5,457 nt of DNA from Tissierellia bacterium (GCA_007116605.1 SKID01000254.1:1-5457), one strand, 5' to 3'. Positions 1-5,457 are shown, counted from the stretch's first letter. Notes: generated by a model from the letters alone, not told the origin. Numbers and translations: made by a program.

Positions 1-290
1 ATTCTAAAAATCTTTATGTGTTAATTGATCATAATAGGGTTGTTTCTATGGCATTTATCTCACAAAGATCTCAATATCATGGAAGAATTAATTCGGTTTT
101 TACCCCTACTGAGCATAGAAAGAAAGGATATGCCAGTTTGTTAGTGGCTCATGTGACACAAGTATTAATAGATGAGAAAAAATTACCTGTATTATATGCA
201 GATTTAACGAATCCAAATTCTAACAAAGTCTATCAAAATATTGGATATGACAAAATGGGGAAAGTGAAAGAATATCATTTTATCCGATGA
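1..290 (+). CDS. GNAT-family N-acetyltransferase, C-terminal part (5' end outside window)
   Basis: The reading frame is open from the left edge (first complete codon at position 3) to a TGA at 288-290, giving 95 residues. This is the C-terminal portion of a GNAT-fold acetyltransferase, closest in style to the FR47-like group. The acetyl-CoA pyrophosphate-binding loop is visible as RKKGYA (visible residues 39-44), following a beta strand with V-F-T-P. Further on, DLTNPNSNKVYQNIGY (67-82) is the usual motif B end of these enzymes, in which an Asn and a Tyr sit near the acetyl-CoA sulfur. An in-frame GTG at 18 has no ribosome binding site and lies inside the fold, so it is not the start. The family transfers an acetyl group from acetyl-CoA to an amine; the substrate cannot be inferred. 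About half of a typical protein is missing. No clear terminator follows it. Confidence 0.85.
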   Translation, partial: SKNLYVLIDHNRVVSMAFISQRSQYHGRINSVFTPTEHRKKGYASLLVAHVTQVLIDEKKLPVLYADLTNPNSNKVYQNIGYDKMGKVKEYHFIR

Positions 291-305
291 CTAACAGGAC
301 TAAGT

Positions 306-336
306 TTGCCACTTTATAAAGAGGGGAATATATAAT
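306..336 (+). promoter_or_regulatory. candidate sigma-A promoter of the galM leader
   Basis: TTGCCA at 306-311 resembles a -35 box. The downstream -10 can be read as TATATA at 329-334 (17 bp spacer) or TATAAT at 331-336 (19 bp spacer). Transcription would start near 340, giving a leader of about 200 nt before galM that begins at the first candidate RNA fold. This is a match by eye only; AT-rich sequence produces such matches by chance. Confidence 0.45.
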
Positions 337-338
337 AC

Positions 339-399
339 AAGGACAGTCCCTGGATTAGGGTCTCTAACACCCAGGTGGCATTAACTCTAGAGTCCTTTT
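339..399 (+). ncRNA. candidate structured RNA element in galM leader
   Basis: A nested fold can be drawn by hand. The outer stem is AAGGAC (339-344) with GTCCTT (392-397), the middle stem is CCTGG (349-353) with CCAGG (371-375), and the inner stem is TTAG (355-358) with CTAA (364-367) closing a 5-nt loop. The outer stem is followed by only a short T run (396-399), so it would be a weak terminator at best. The stretch is more GC-rich than its surroundings. It does not match the consensus of any riboswitch class I could recall. GGAC at 341-344 could also pair with GTCC at 346-349 or 481-484, so competing folds are possible. Confidence 0.35.
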
Positions 400-479
400 A
401 ATATACAATTAAGTAAATATTAAATGTTATCAAACAGAAATTATCGCTTTTCTTTAAGGATGAGATTTTTAAGCACGTA

Positions 480-524
480 GGTCCTAGCAGTGCATCACTT
501 ATAGTGTCTTTGCTAATAGGATCC
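480..524 (+). promoter_or_regulatory. candidate hairpin just upstream of the galM ribosome binding site
   Basis: TAGCA at 485-489 pairs with TGCTA at 511-515. After a 3-nt bulge the stem continues with TCC (482-484) and GGA (519-521), then GG (480-481) with CC (523-524) past a single bulged base. Inside, CACT (496-499) pairs with AGTG (503-506) around a 3-nt loop. The 3' arm ends three bases before the GAGGAGG at 527-533, so the fold could affect ribosome access to galM. It has no T run and is not a terminator. Confidence 0.35.
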
Positions 525-538
525 ATGAGGAGGATAAA

Positions 539-1555
539 ATGCAGTTAACCATTGAATTATTGAGTATTCTTAAGGAAGAACCTGTTAAAAAAATCACATT
601 GACCAATGATAATGGACTTCAAGTGACAGTGTTAACTTATGGTGCCATCATTCAAAGTATCAAGTTTCATGATATGGAGTGTGTATTAGGATTTAACTCA
701 CTAGAGGGATATTTGGACTCAAAAGATTATGTTGGGTGTGTGGTGGGCCCTGTTGCTGGAAGAATAGAAAAGGGCTTTGTTCAAATAAAAGATAAAATCA
801 TTCACTTAGAACAAAACGAATATCCACATACACTACACAGTGGCTCTAAAGGTTATTCACATCGCAATTTCAAAGTGAATAAACTATATCGAAGTGATAA
901 AGAGGTAGGTGTTGGCTTAAGGTTATTATCCTCCCAAGAACAAGATGGGTTTCCAGGAAATAAAGAACTATGGATTCACTACAAATTAGACAATGATGGT
1001 GTTTTTAAGACTTCTTATGACATGTGGTCAAGTGAAGAGACCTATGTTTCGTTAACTAATCATAGTTATTTCAATTTGAATATCAATAAGCAACATTCTA
1101 TTCAAAATCATGATTTATGGATTGATTCAGAAAAAATGCTAGCAACTAGCAATCAGAAAATTCCTTATGACTTATCAAACATTAGTGACAATGAATTAGA
1201 TTTTAAGACAAAGAAGAAAATTGGCGATATGATTCAATTAAATAAGGATAAGAATAATGATTTTTTTGGATTTGATCATTCTTATGTTTTGAATCAATCA
1301 GATCAAATAAAACTAAAGCTTTACTCTCTTGAAAGCAAAGTTCAGTTGTCTATTGATACGAGTGAACCTGTGGTATTGGTTTATACGGGCAATGCTTTAG
1401 AAGATCCATTTTATACCCACCAAGGCGTTTGTTTGGAAGCACAAGATTACCCTAATGGCATGAACCTTCCTGGTAAACCACTAAAAACTTTAAAAGCAAA
1501 TACATGGAAGCAGGGATGGACCCATTATCACTTTTCGAAAATATTGAATGATTAA
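539..1555 (+). CDS. galM: aldose 1-epimerase (galactose mutarotase)
   Basis: The enzyme interconverts alpha and beta anomers of free aldoses such as galactose and glucose in the cytoplasm, feeding the Leloir pathway. At 338 residues it has the full family length. Visible landmarks are LTYGAIIQSI (32-41), GPVAGRI with the substrate-binding Arg75, HSGSKGYSHRNF starting with His100, DGFPG (136-140), LTNHSYFNL with the catalytic acid His175, FDHSY with the sugar-binding Asp246, and CLEAQDYPNGMN with the catalytic base Glu300. All key residues are present, so it should be active. GPVAGRI replaces the more usual ANR-type wording, a mild variation. The ATG start is supported by GAGGAGG at 527-533 with 5 nt spacing. 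The gene stands alone, with a leader of about 250 nt that may fold and a separate promoter after it. No gal operon partners are in the window, so the physiological sugar is not defined. Confidence 0.93.
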   Translation: MQLTIELLSILKEEPVKKITLTNDNGLQVTVLTYGAIIQSIKFHDMECVLGFNSLEGYLDSKDYVGCVVGPVAGRIEKGFVQIKDKIIHLEQNEYPHTLHSGSKGYSHRNFKVNKLYRSDKEVGVGLRLLSSQEQDGFPGNKELWIHYKLDNDGVFKTSYDMWSSEETYVSLTNHSYFNLNINKQHSIQNHDLWIDSEKMLATSNQKIPYDLSNISDNELDFKTKKKIGDMIQLNKDKNNDFFGFDHSYVLNQSDQIKLKLYSLESKVQLSIDTSEPVVLVYTGNALEDPFYTHQGVCLEAQDYPNGMNLPGKPLKTLKANTWKQGWTHYHFSKILND

Positions 1556-1574
1556 AAGAACGCTTAATTTTAGA

Positions 1575-1597
1575 CCCTGATCTAGGGATACTACAGG
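1575..1597 (+). repeat. small inverted repeat after galM, resembling the core of the galM leader fold
   Basis: CCTG (1576-1579) can pair with CAGG (1594-1597), and TAG (1583-1585) with CTA (1591-1593) around a 5-nt loop; CCCT/AGGG (1575-1578/1584-1587) is an alternative. The order of blocks CCTG..TAGGG..CTA..CAGG is the same as in the leader core at 349-375. There is no T run after it, so it is not a convincing intrinsic terminator. It may be a diverged copy of a small repeat or a coincidence. Confidence 0.3.
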
Positions 1598-1613
1598 CTT
1601 ATTGCATAAAAAG

Positions 1614-1642
1614 TTTTTAATATTGGCAACATATGATATACT
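1614..1642 (+). promoter_or_regulatory. candidate extended -10 promoter of the three-gene operon
   Basis: TATACT at 1637-1642 is preceded by TGA at 1634-1636, giving the extended -10 pattern TGnTATACT. A T-rich -35-like TTTTTA lies at 1614-1619 with a 17 bp spacer. Transcription would start near 1649. That coincides with the in-frame GTG at 1649, which supports translation starting at the later ATG at 1679. Confidence 0.5.
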
Positions 1643-1678
1643 ATAATAGTGAATAAATGCAAAGAAAGGTGTGGTGGG

Positions 1679-2623
1679 ATGTCTTTTGTCAGCAAAAAGC
1701 TTGAACTTAAAGATTATCATGTTTTAAAAGCCTATTACCAAAGTTACCAGTCTAAAGCACATGATCTTAATTTAACCAATTTAATGGTGTGGCGAAAAAA
1801 ATATGATGTACATTATGTTGAATTAGATTCTTACTTATGGATAATTTATCATTTTAATGATAAGAAGAACCTTGCTTTTTCTCAACCCATTGGTGATTAT
1901 TCTAATCAAAAAGCGCTATATAATACAGTGGAAAAATGGATCCAATATTGCTTAAATCATGAAATGAACTTGAGATTAAGAAATATTGATCAATTGTTCA
2001 AAACATTTATTGAAAATAACATTAATGATTTAGGCTTTGTCATAAAAAATATGGACACACAAGATGATGTTTCAGATTATTGTTATCATTCTAAAGACTT
2101 AGCCTATTTAGAGGGTAAAAAATATCACAAAAAAAGAAATCATATTAATCAATTTTTAAACCATTATGAGAATAATTGGCGAGTTGAGGTGCTTTCAAAT
2201 ATTAATAGATTAGATGCTAAAAAAATCTCAAGACAATGGTGTTTTAGCCATGGCTGCGAAAGTAATGACAGTTTATGTTATGAGTACAAAGGCATAGATG
2301 AACTCTTAGACAATTGGCAAATTTTTGAAAACAATGGCGTCAATGGTTTGATAGCTTACATTGACAATCAGCCGGAAGCATTTGCCATTGGAGAGCCTTT
2401 GACTGATAATACCTATGTTGTACATTTTGAGAAAGCAAATCAAAATATTGTGGGGGGGTATGCTTTTATTAACCAAAAAATGGCACAGTATGTTAGTGAC
2501 AAGTGGGAGTTTATCAATAGGGAGCCTGATTTAGGAATACTAGGTTTAAGAAAAGCGAAACAATCCTATTATCCAGCTTTTTTGGAAATCAAATGGCATG
2601 TGGAATTGGAGGGATTGAAATGA
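1679..2623 (+). CDS. DUF2156 protein: LPG synthase C-terminal-like, GNAT-fold transferase, soluble
   Basis: This 314-residue protein matches the DUF2156 family, whose fold is shared with the aminoacyl-transferring C-terminal domain of lysyl-phosphatidylglycerol synthase (MprF). The signatures are the central segment at 133-159, with DLAYLEGKKYHKKRNHINQF, and the C-terminal INREPDLGILGLRKAKQSYY (279-298), which is diagnostic. No membrane segment or signal peptide is visible, so unlike MprF it should be cytosolic. By fold it could transfer an aminoacyl or acyl group, but donor and acceptor are unknown. I chose the ATG at 1679 because GAAAGG (1664-1669) precedes it at a suitable distance; an in-frame GTG at 1649 has no ribosome binding site and sits at the predicted transcription start. 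A run of seven G at 2452-2458 lies inside the gene, in frame. Its stop overlaps the next start as ATGA, so the pair is probably translationally coupled. Confidence 0.85.
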   Translation: MSFVSKKLELKDYHVLKAYYQSYQSKAHDLNLTNLMVWRKKYDVHYVELDSYLWIIYHFNDKKNLAFSQPIGDYSNQKALYNTVEKWIQYCLNHEMNLRLRNIDQLFKTFIENNINDLGFVIKNMDTQDDVSDYCYHSKDLAYLEGKKYHKKRNHINQFLNHYENNWRVEVLSNINRLDAKKISRQWCFSHGCESNDSLCYEYKGIDELLDNWQIFENNGVNGLIAYIDNQPEAFAIGEPLTDNTYVVHFEKANQNIVGGYAFINQKMAQYVSDKWEFINREPDLGILGLRKAKQSYYPAFLEIKWHVELEGLK

Positions 2624-3246
2624 AGAAACTAGTGACAATTGGTGATAGCTTAACATTTTGCTATGGTATATCCATGCAATCATGTTGGACACATATTTTA
2701 GAGCACCATCTAAAAATTAAAGTCATTAATAAAGGTATTAATGGAGATACCACATTGGGAATGCTCTCCCGATTTGAAGCAGACGTTGTACAATCACAGC
2801 CACACTATGTGATGATTATGGGTGGAACTAATGATTTAATGATGGGCAATCATGTGAATCATGTCACACATAATGTAGATAAAATGATTGAGATGGCAAA
2901 CGAGAGTCATATTGATGTGATATTAGCTGTTCCACCTCCTATTGATGTAGAAAATGTCCGTGAAGAATGGATTGTAGACACAGACTTTGCTTCTGTGTAT
3001 ATTTCAATGTTGGACTATCGTAAAAATTTACTCGATTTTGCACAACATTATAATCTAATAGCAATAGATTTTTTTCAGGAAATGTATAACCATACCAATG
3101 GTACAATCGATCATTTATTTATTGATGGGATTCATCTTAATGAAGAAGGTAATGCCATTTTATCTAATATTGCCATTAGCAATTTAAGACCCTTATTGCT
3201 GGATACTGAAAAAAGAAGTTTTAAGAATACTGAATGCAGAGGTTAA
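2620..3246 (+). CDS. SGNH/GDSL hydrolase (esterase/lipase-like)
   Basis: This 208-residue protein carries all four SGNH blocks. Block I is GDSLT with nucleophile Ser10. Block II is NKGINGDTT with oxyanion Gly42. Block III is GGTND with Asn71. Block V is DGIHLN with Asp169 and His172, completing the Ser-Asp-His triad. The order and spacing match TesA-type arylesterase/lysophospholipase relatives, which hydrolyse acyl or acetyl esters. There is no signal peptide, so it should be cytoplasmic. The start is the ATG at 2620, which has GGAGGG at 2608-2613 with 6 nt spacing and overlaps the previous stop by 4 bases. An in-frame ATG at 2593 lacks that support and would add nine residues ahead of the conserved first strand. 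The exact substrate (lipid, carbohydrate ester or other) cannot be read from the sequence. Confidence 0.9.
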   Translation: MKKLVTIGDSLTFCYGISMQSCWTHILEHHLKIKVINKGINGDTTLGMLSRFEADVVQSQPHYVMIMGGTNDLMMGNHVNHVTHNVDKMIEMANESHIDVILAVPPPIDVENVREEWIVDTDFASVYISMLDYRKNLLDFAQHYNLIAIDFFQEMYNHTNGTIDHLFIDGIHLNEEGNAILSNIAISNLRPLLLDTEKRSFKNTECRG

Positions 3247-3248
3247 TC

Positions 3249-4283
3249 GTGGGCATTGAAATGTTTGGATATGAAATTGGAAAGCTTAAAAAAGGATTAT
3301 TAAATAAAATCTCTGATGTTCCTGGTGTGACTGTGGGGCATTGCACCATTAATCATTTAAATAATCAAACAGGAGTTACAGTGGTGATGCCTAGTGAAGA
3401 TTCAGTCTATTCAAGGCCAATGGTCGCCGCTTGTCATGTTATTAATGGGTATGGAAAGACAACAGGGCTCATGCAACTAGATGAGTTTGGTTTCATAGAA
3501 GCACCTCTTTTTTTAACTAATACATTAAACGTTGGATTAGTCTTAAATAGTGCAGTCCAGTATATGATTAAAAAAGAAAATACTGAAGAACTTCCCTTAG
3601 AGTCAATTAATATTGTTGTAGCAGAATGTAACGATAGCTTTTTAAATGATATTCAAAGTTGTGCCGTTCAGGAAGCCCATGTTTTAAAGGCAATCGAAAA
3701 TGCCAAAGATCATTTTCAAGAAGGTAGTGTAGGTGCAGGTAGAGGAATGTCCTGTCATCAGCTCAAAGGAGGTATTGGATCTGCCTCTAGAGAGATAGAG
3801 ATTGATGGAAATAGGTATGTATTAGGCGTCTTAGTGCAGACAAATCATGGTATGCTAGAAGACTTGAGCATTGATGGTCATGCTGTTGGCAAAGAAATAT
3901 TAAAGCAATATACTCCGGAAGATCTTATTGAAAAAGGATCTATGATTGGTGTAATCGCAACAAATGTTCCGTTAGACGCTAATAAAATGAAAAGGCTCTG
4001 CAAACGAGGTGTTGTTGGTATGGCTAGGACAGGTTCTTATATAGGCAATGGCAGTGGTGAAGTGATTATCGGTTTTTCAACTGCAAATCGGTTTGAAAGA
4101 ACAGAAGCATTAAAATGTGAATACATGATGACAGTGAGTGAAAGTTGTATGGATTTATTGTATCGAGGGGTAGCAGAAGCATTTGAAGAAGCGATTCTCA
4201 ATTCTATGGTAACATCTGAAAGGGTGAAAGGATATAAAGGCAATGAAAGGCGAAGTTTGAAAGAGTTTCTTGTAAGCCCTTAA
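3249..4283 (+). CDS. P1 family peptidase, DmpA-type self-processing aminopeptidase (S58)
   Basis: DmpA relatives are N-terminal nucleophile hydrolases that cleave their own chain before a Ser, which then becomes the nucleophile for removing N-terminal residues from peptides, amides or esters. Here the site is the Gly268-Ser269 bond in NGSGEVIIGFSTANR. Other signatures are DVPGVTVGH (23-31), FLTNTLNVG (88-96), GAGRGM and KGGIGSASR (about 162-181), LVQTNHG (195-201) and MARTGS (258-263). At 344 residues the length is normal for the family. I chose the GTG at 3249 because AGAGG at 3238-3242 lies 6 nt upstream. In-frame ATGs at 3234 (weak binding site, overlaps the upstream gene) and 3261 are alternatives. 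It begins 2 nt after the hydrolase stop and is the last gene before the terminator at 4342. Substrate unknown; cytoplasmic, as no signal peptide is seen. Confidence 0.88.
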   Translation: MGIEMFGYEIGKLKKGLLNKISDVPGVTVGHCTINHLNNQTGVTVVMPSEDSVYSRPMVAACHVINGYGKTTGLMQLDEFGFIEAPLFLTNTLNVGLVLNSAVQYMIKKENTEELPLESINIVVAECNDSFLNDIQSCAVQEAHVLKAIENAKDHFQEGSVGAGRGMSCHQLKGGIGSASREIEIDGNRYVLGVLVQTNHGMLEDLSIDGHAVGKEILKQYTPEDLIEKGSMIGVIATNVPLDANKMKRLCKRGVVGMARTGSYIGNGSGEVIIGFSTANRFERTEALKCEYMMTVSESCMDLLYRGVAEAFEEAILNSMVTSERVKGYKGNERRSLKEFLVSP

Positions 4284-4341
4284 TATCATCATAAGAGATA
4301 GAAGTAATAAAATATTAACAAAAAATAAACAAGCAAAAAAG

Positions 4342-4368
4342 CACTTGACATTATTGCAAGTGTTTTTT
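4342..4368 (+). terminator. intrinsic terminator of the three-gene operon
   Basis: CACTTG (4342-4347) pairs with CAAGTG (4357-4362) and is followed by six T (4363-4368). An A run at 4335-4340 precedes the stem, so it could also work on the minus strand. It lies about 60 nt after the peptidase stop. The loop side contains TTGACA, the -35 box of the next promoter. Confidence 0.8.
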
Positions 4369-4373
4369 ATACT
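4345..4373 (+). promoter_or_regulatory. near-consensus sigma-A promoter for the PEP synthase-like gene
   Basis: TTGACA at 4345-4350 is a perfect -35 box and TATACT at 4368-4373 a one-mismatch -10 box, with an ideal 17 bp spacer. The predicted start near 4380 gives a 5' leader of about 100 nt. The promoter lies within the terminator hairpin of the upstream operon and is followed at once by the first operator copy, so a bound repressor would block it. A second TATAAT at 4459-4464 has no recognisable -35 box. Confidence 0.7.
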
Positions 4374-4381
4374 ATAGATAC

Positions 4382-4398
4382 ATACCGACCAAAGGTAT
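4382..4398 (+). promoter_or_regulatory. TetR-type operator, copy 1
   Basis: The inverted repeat is ATACC (4382-4386), a 7-nt centre, then GGTAT (4394-4398). It differs from an ideal ATACCGACCGTCGGTAT only in the three bases AAA at 4391-4393. It shares the 13-base string ATACATACCGACC (4378-4390) with copy 2. It begins right at the predicted transcription start of the downstream gene, a position typical for repression. ACCGAC/GTCGGT palindromes are known targets of many TetR/AcrR-family regulators. Confidence 0.65.
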
Positions 4399-4417
4399 CT
4401 TTATTTTTAAGAAATAC

Positions 4418-4434
4418 ATACCGACCGTCGGTGC
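4418..4434 (+). promoter_or_regulatory. TetR-type operator, copy 2
   Basis: ACCGACCGTCGGT at 4420-4432 is a perfect palindrome around a central C. Within the 17-base site only the last two bases (GC instead of AT) break the ideal symmetry. Centre-to-centre distance to copy 1 is 36 bp, a little over three helical turns. GC-rich in an otherwise very AT-rich spacer, so unlikely to be chance. The regulator is not encoded in the window. Confidence 0.75.
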
Positions 4435-4481
4435 TAGAAAAGAATGTAAAAATTATTGTATAATGAATTCGGAGGGTTAAG

Positions 4482-5457
4482 ATGGAAAGACAATTTGTAA
4501 AAGAACTAAAAGAGGTTGGACAACAGCAATTTATGACAGTAGGTGGAAAAGCGGCCAATTTAGGTGAAATGATTCAGTTTGGTTTGCCAGTTCCAGATGG
4601 TTTTGTCGTATTGACGAATGGTTATGAAGCTTTTATTCAAGAAAATGAGTTGAATTATAAGATTCAAGAGCTATTTATTAAGCTTGATAAAGAGAATACT
4701 CAAAGCGTTGATATTTTAGCTAAAAAAATTCATGATATGTTTATGCAGGCAAGTATTCCAAAAGCTATTGAAAAACAGATAAAAAGTTTGTATGACACCT
4801 ATGATGAGTGTGCAGTGGCAGTCAGATCATCATCTACAAAAGAAGACTTAGAAGGGATGTCTTTTGCAGGTCAATACAGTACATATCTCAACATTAAAGG
4901 AATGGATGAGATCCTATTCGCTTTAAAACAATGCTGGGCATCTTTATGGAATGCAAGGGCCATTGCTTATAGAATTGACCATCATGTCGGCAATATTGAT
5001 TTAGAACATGCAGTGGTGATACAAAAAATGGTACTAGGTTCAAAATCAGGTATTCTTTTTACTGCAAATCCCATAAATGGTAGAAGAGATCAAATTCTTA
5101 TTAATGCTTCTTGGGGTTTAGGAGAAGCCATTGTTGGCGGTGAAGTAACGCCAGATCAATGGGTGGTTAGCAAACCCAAAAAGCAAATTGTATATGAAGA
5201 AATTAATACAAAAGAGTGGATGACTATTGAAACAGATAGGGGCATTTCGCTAGAAAAAGTGGACAAATCAATTCAAAACAAAAGATCTTTAAACCCTCAA
5301 GAATGCTTAAAGCTTTTAGAGATGTCCGAGAAGGCCGAAAATTACTTTGGTCTTCCACAAGATATTGAGTGGGTTTATGAAGCAGGCAACTTTTATTTTG
5401 TGCAATCAAGACCCGTAACATCATTATACCCAGTGCCTGAAAAAGTAAAGGGAAAAG
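4482..5457 (+). CDS. PEP synthase / rifampicin phosphotransferase-like enzyme, N-terminal part (3' end outside window)
   Basis: 325 codons of the N-terminal ATP-grasp (PEP/pyruvate-binding) domain are present; the frame runs off the right edge. Motifs in order are VGGKAANLGEM (20-30), VRSSSTKEDL with Arg115 (114-123), SFAGQYSTYLN (127-137), SGILFTANP (189-197), WGLGEAIVGG (211-220), QDIEW with Glu296 (293-297) and VQSRP with Arg310 (307-311). The closing SLYPVPE (314-320) marks the end of the domain. PEP synthase makes phosphoenolpyruvate from pyruvate and ATP; rifampicin phosphotransferase has the same ATP domain but inactivates the drug. The two differ mainly in the central domain and share the swivelling His domain, both outside the window, so the choice is open. 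The ATG has GGAGGG at 4471-4476 with 5 nt spacing. Control by the promoter and two operators upstream suggests an inducible gene. Confidence 0.88.
   Translation, partial: MERQFVKELKEVGQQQFMTVGGKAANLGEMIQFGLPVPDGFVVLTNGYEAFIQENELNYKIQELFIKLDKENTQSVDILAKKIHDMFMQASIPKAIEKQIKSLYDTYDECAVAVRSSSTKEDLEGMSFAGQYSTYLNIKGMDEILFALKQCWASLWNARAIAYRIDHHVGNIDLEHAVVIQKMVLGSKSGILFTANPINGRRDQILINASWGLGEAIVGGEVTPDQWVVSKPKKQIVYEEINTKEWMTIETDRGISLEKVDKSIQNKRSLNPQECLKLLEMSEKAENYFGLPQDIEWVYEAGNFYFVQSRPVTSLYPVPEKVKGK

Noticed and set aside
374..380. GGTGGCA in the galM leader, considered as a T-box antiterminator
   Set aside because: The ACCGCG continuation, the Stem I motifs and a terminator alternative are missing, and the following gene is not an aminoacyl-tRNA synthetase or amino acid gene.
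1607..1619. Palindrome TAAAAAGTTTTTA as a terminator of galM
   Set aside because: The stem is only A-T pairs and no separate T run follows it, so it would be too weak to terminate.
1649..1678. GTG at 1649 as start of the DUF2156 gene
   Set aside because: It has no ribosome binding site and falls at the predicted transcription start; the ATG at 1679 is better placed.
1490..1720. Open frame on the minus strand across the end of galM and the following gap
   Set aside because: It overlaps a well-supported gene, has no recognisable motif or ribosome binding site, and reads like a shadow frame.
2593..2619. ATG at 2593 as start of the SGNH hydrolase
   Set aside because: GGAGGG at 2608-2613 would be inside the gene, whereas it is ideally spaced for the ATG at 2620, where the conserved first strand begins.
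4037..4243. Open frame on the minus strand within the peptidase gene
   Set aside because: Antisense to the most conserved part of the peptidase, with no family resemblance of its own.
4459..4464. TATAAT as the main -10 box of the PEP synthase-like gene
   Set aside because: No -35 box is found at a workable distance, while TTGACA-17-TATACT upstream is near consensus. A secondary, activator-dependent promoter cannot be excluded.
4367..4558. Open frame on the minus strand across the operator region, considered as a regulator fragment
   Set aside because: The translation shows no helix-turn-helix or other TetR feature, and it covers the promoter, the operators and the start of the PEP synthase-like gene.
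5224..5424. Open frame on the minus strand inside the PEP synthase-like gene
   Set aside because: Antisense to conserved ATP-grasp coding sequence, with no motif.

Overview
The window is AT-rich, with short gaps between genes, strong GGAGG-type ribosome binding sites and sigma-A-like promoters. Every gene is on the + strand. This fits a low-GC Bacillota genome, most likely a member of Clostridia; that placement is inferred from style and protein families, not from a marker gene. No rRNA, tRNA, CRISPR array, transposase or phage gene was seen.

Layout: (1) 1-290 is the C-terminal part of a GNAT-family acetyltransferase that begins before the window. (2) 291-538 is a gene-free leader with a candidate promoter and two candidate RNA folds, one of which ends just before the ribosome binding site of the next gene. 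(3) 539-1555 is an aldose 1-epimerase (galM type) with all the expected active-site residues. (4) 1556-1678 is a short gap with a small hairpin resembling one in the galM leader, then an extended -10 promoter. (5) 1679-4283 is a tight three-gene operon: a soluble DUF2156 protein (GNAT fold, related to the C-terminal domain of lysyl-phosphatidylglycerol synthase), a small SGNH/GDSL hydrolase, and a DmpA-type self-processing aminopeptidase (family S58). The first two overlap by ATGA and the last two are 2 nt apart. (6) 4284-4481 holds an intrinsic terminator, a near-consensus promoter whose -35 box lies inside the terminator hairpin, and two copies of a TetR-type operator 36 bp apart. (7) 4482 to the end is the N-terminal ATP-grasp half of a phosphoenolpyruvate synthase or rifampicin phosphotransferase-like enzyme, cut by the window end.

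How the genes work together: GalM interconverts alpha and beta anomers of free aldoses and appears to be transcribed on its own. The three-gene operon combines a possible aminoacyl or acyl transferase, an esterase-type hydrolase and an aminopeptidase. One reading is a system that makes and removes an aminoacyl or acyl conjugate, but no substrate can be read from the sequence. The PEP synthase-like gene has its own control region, and its two operators predict regulation by a TetR-family protein not encoded in this window.

The most useful observations are the compact terminator/promoter/tandem-operator region, the uncommon three-gene operon, and the structured galM leader.
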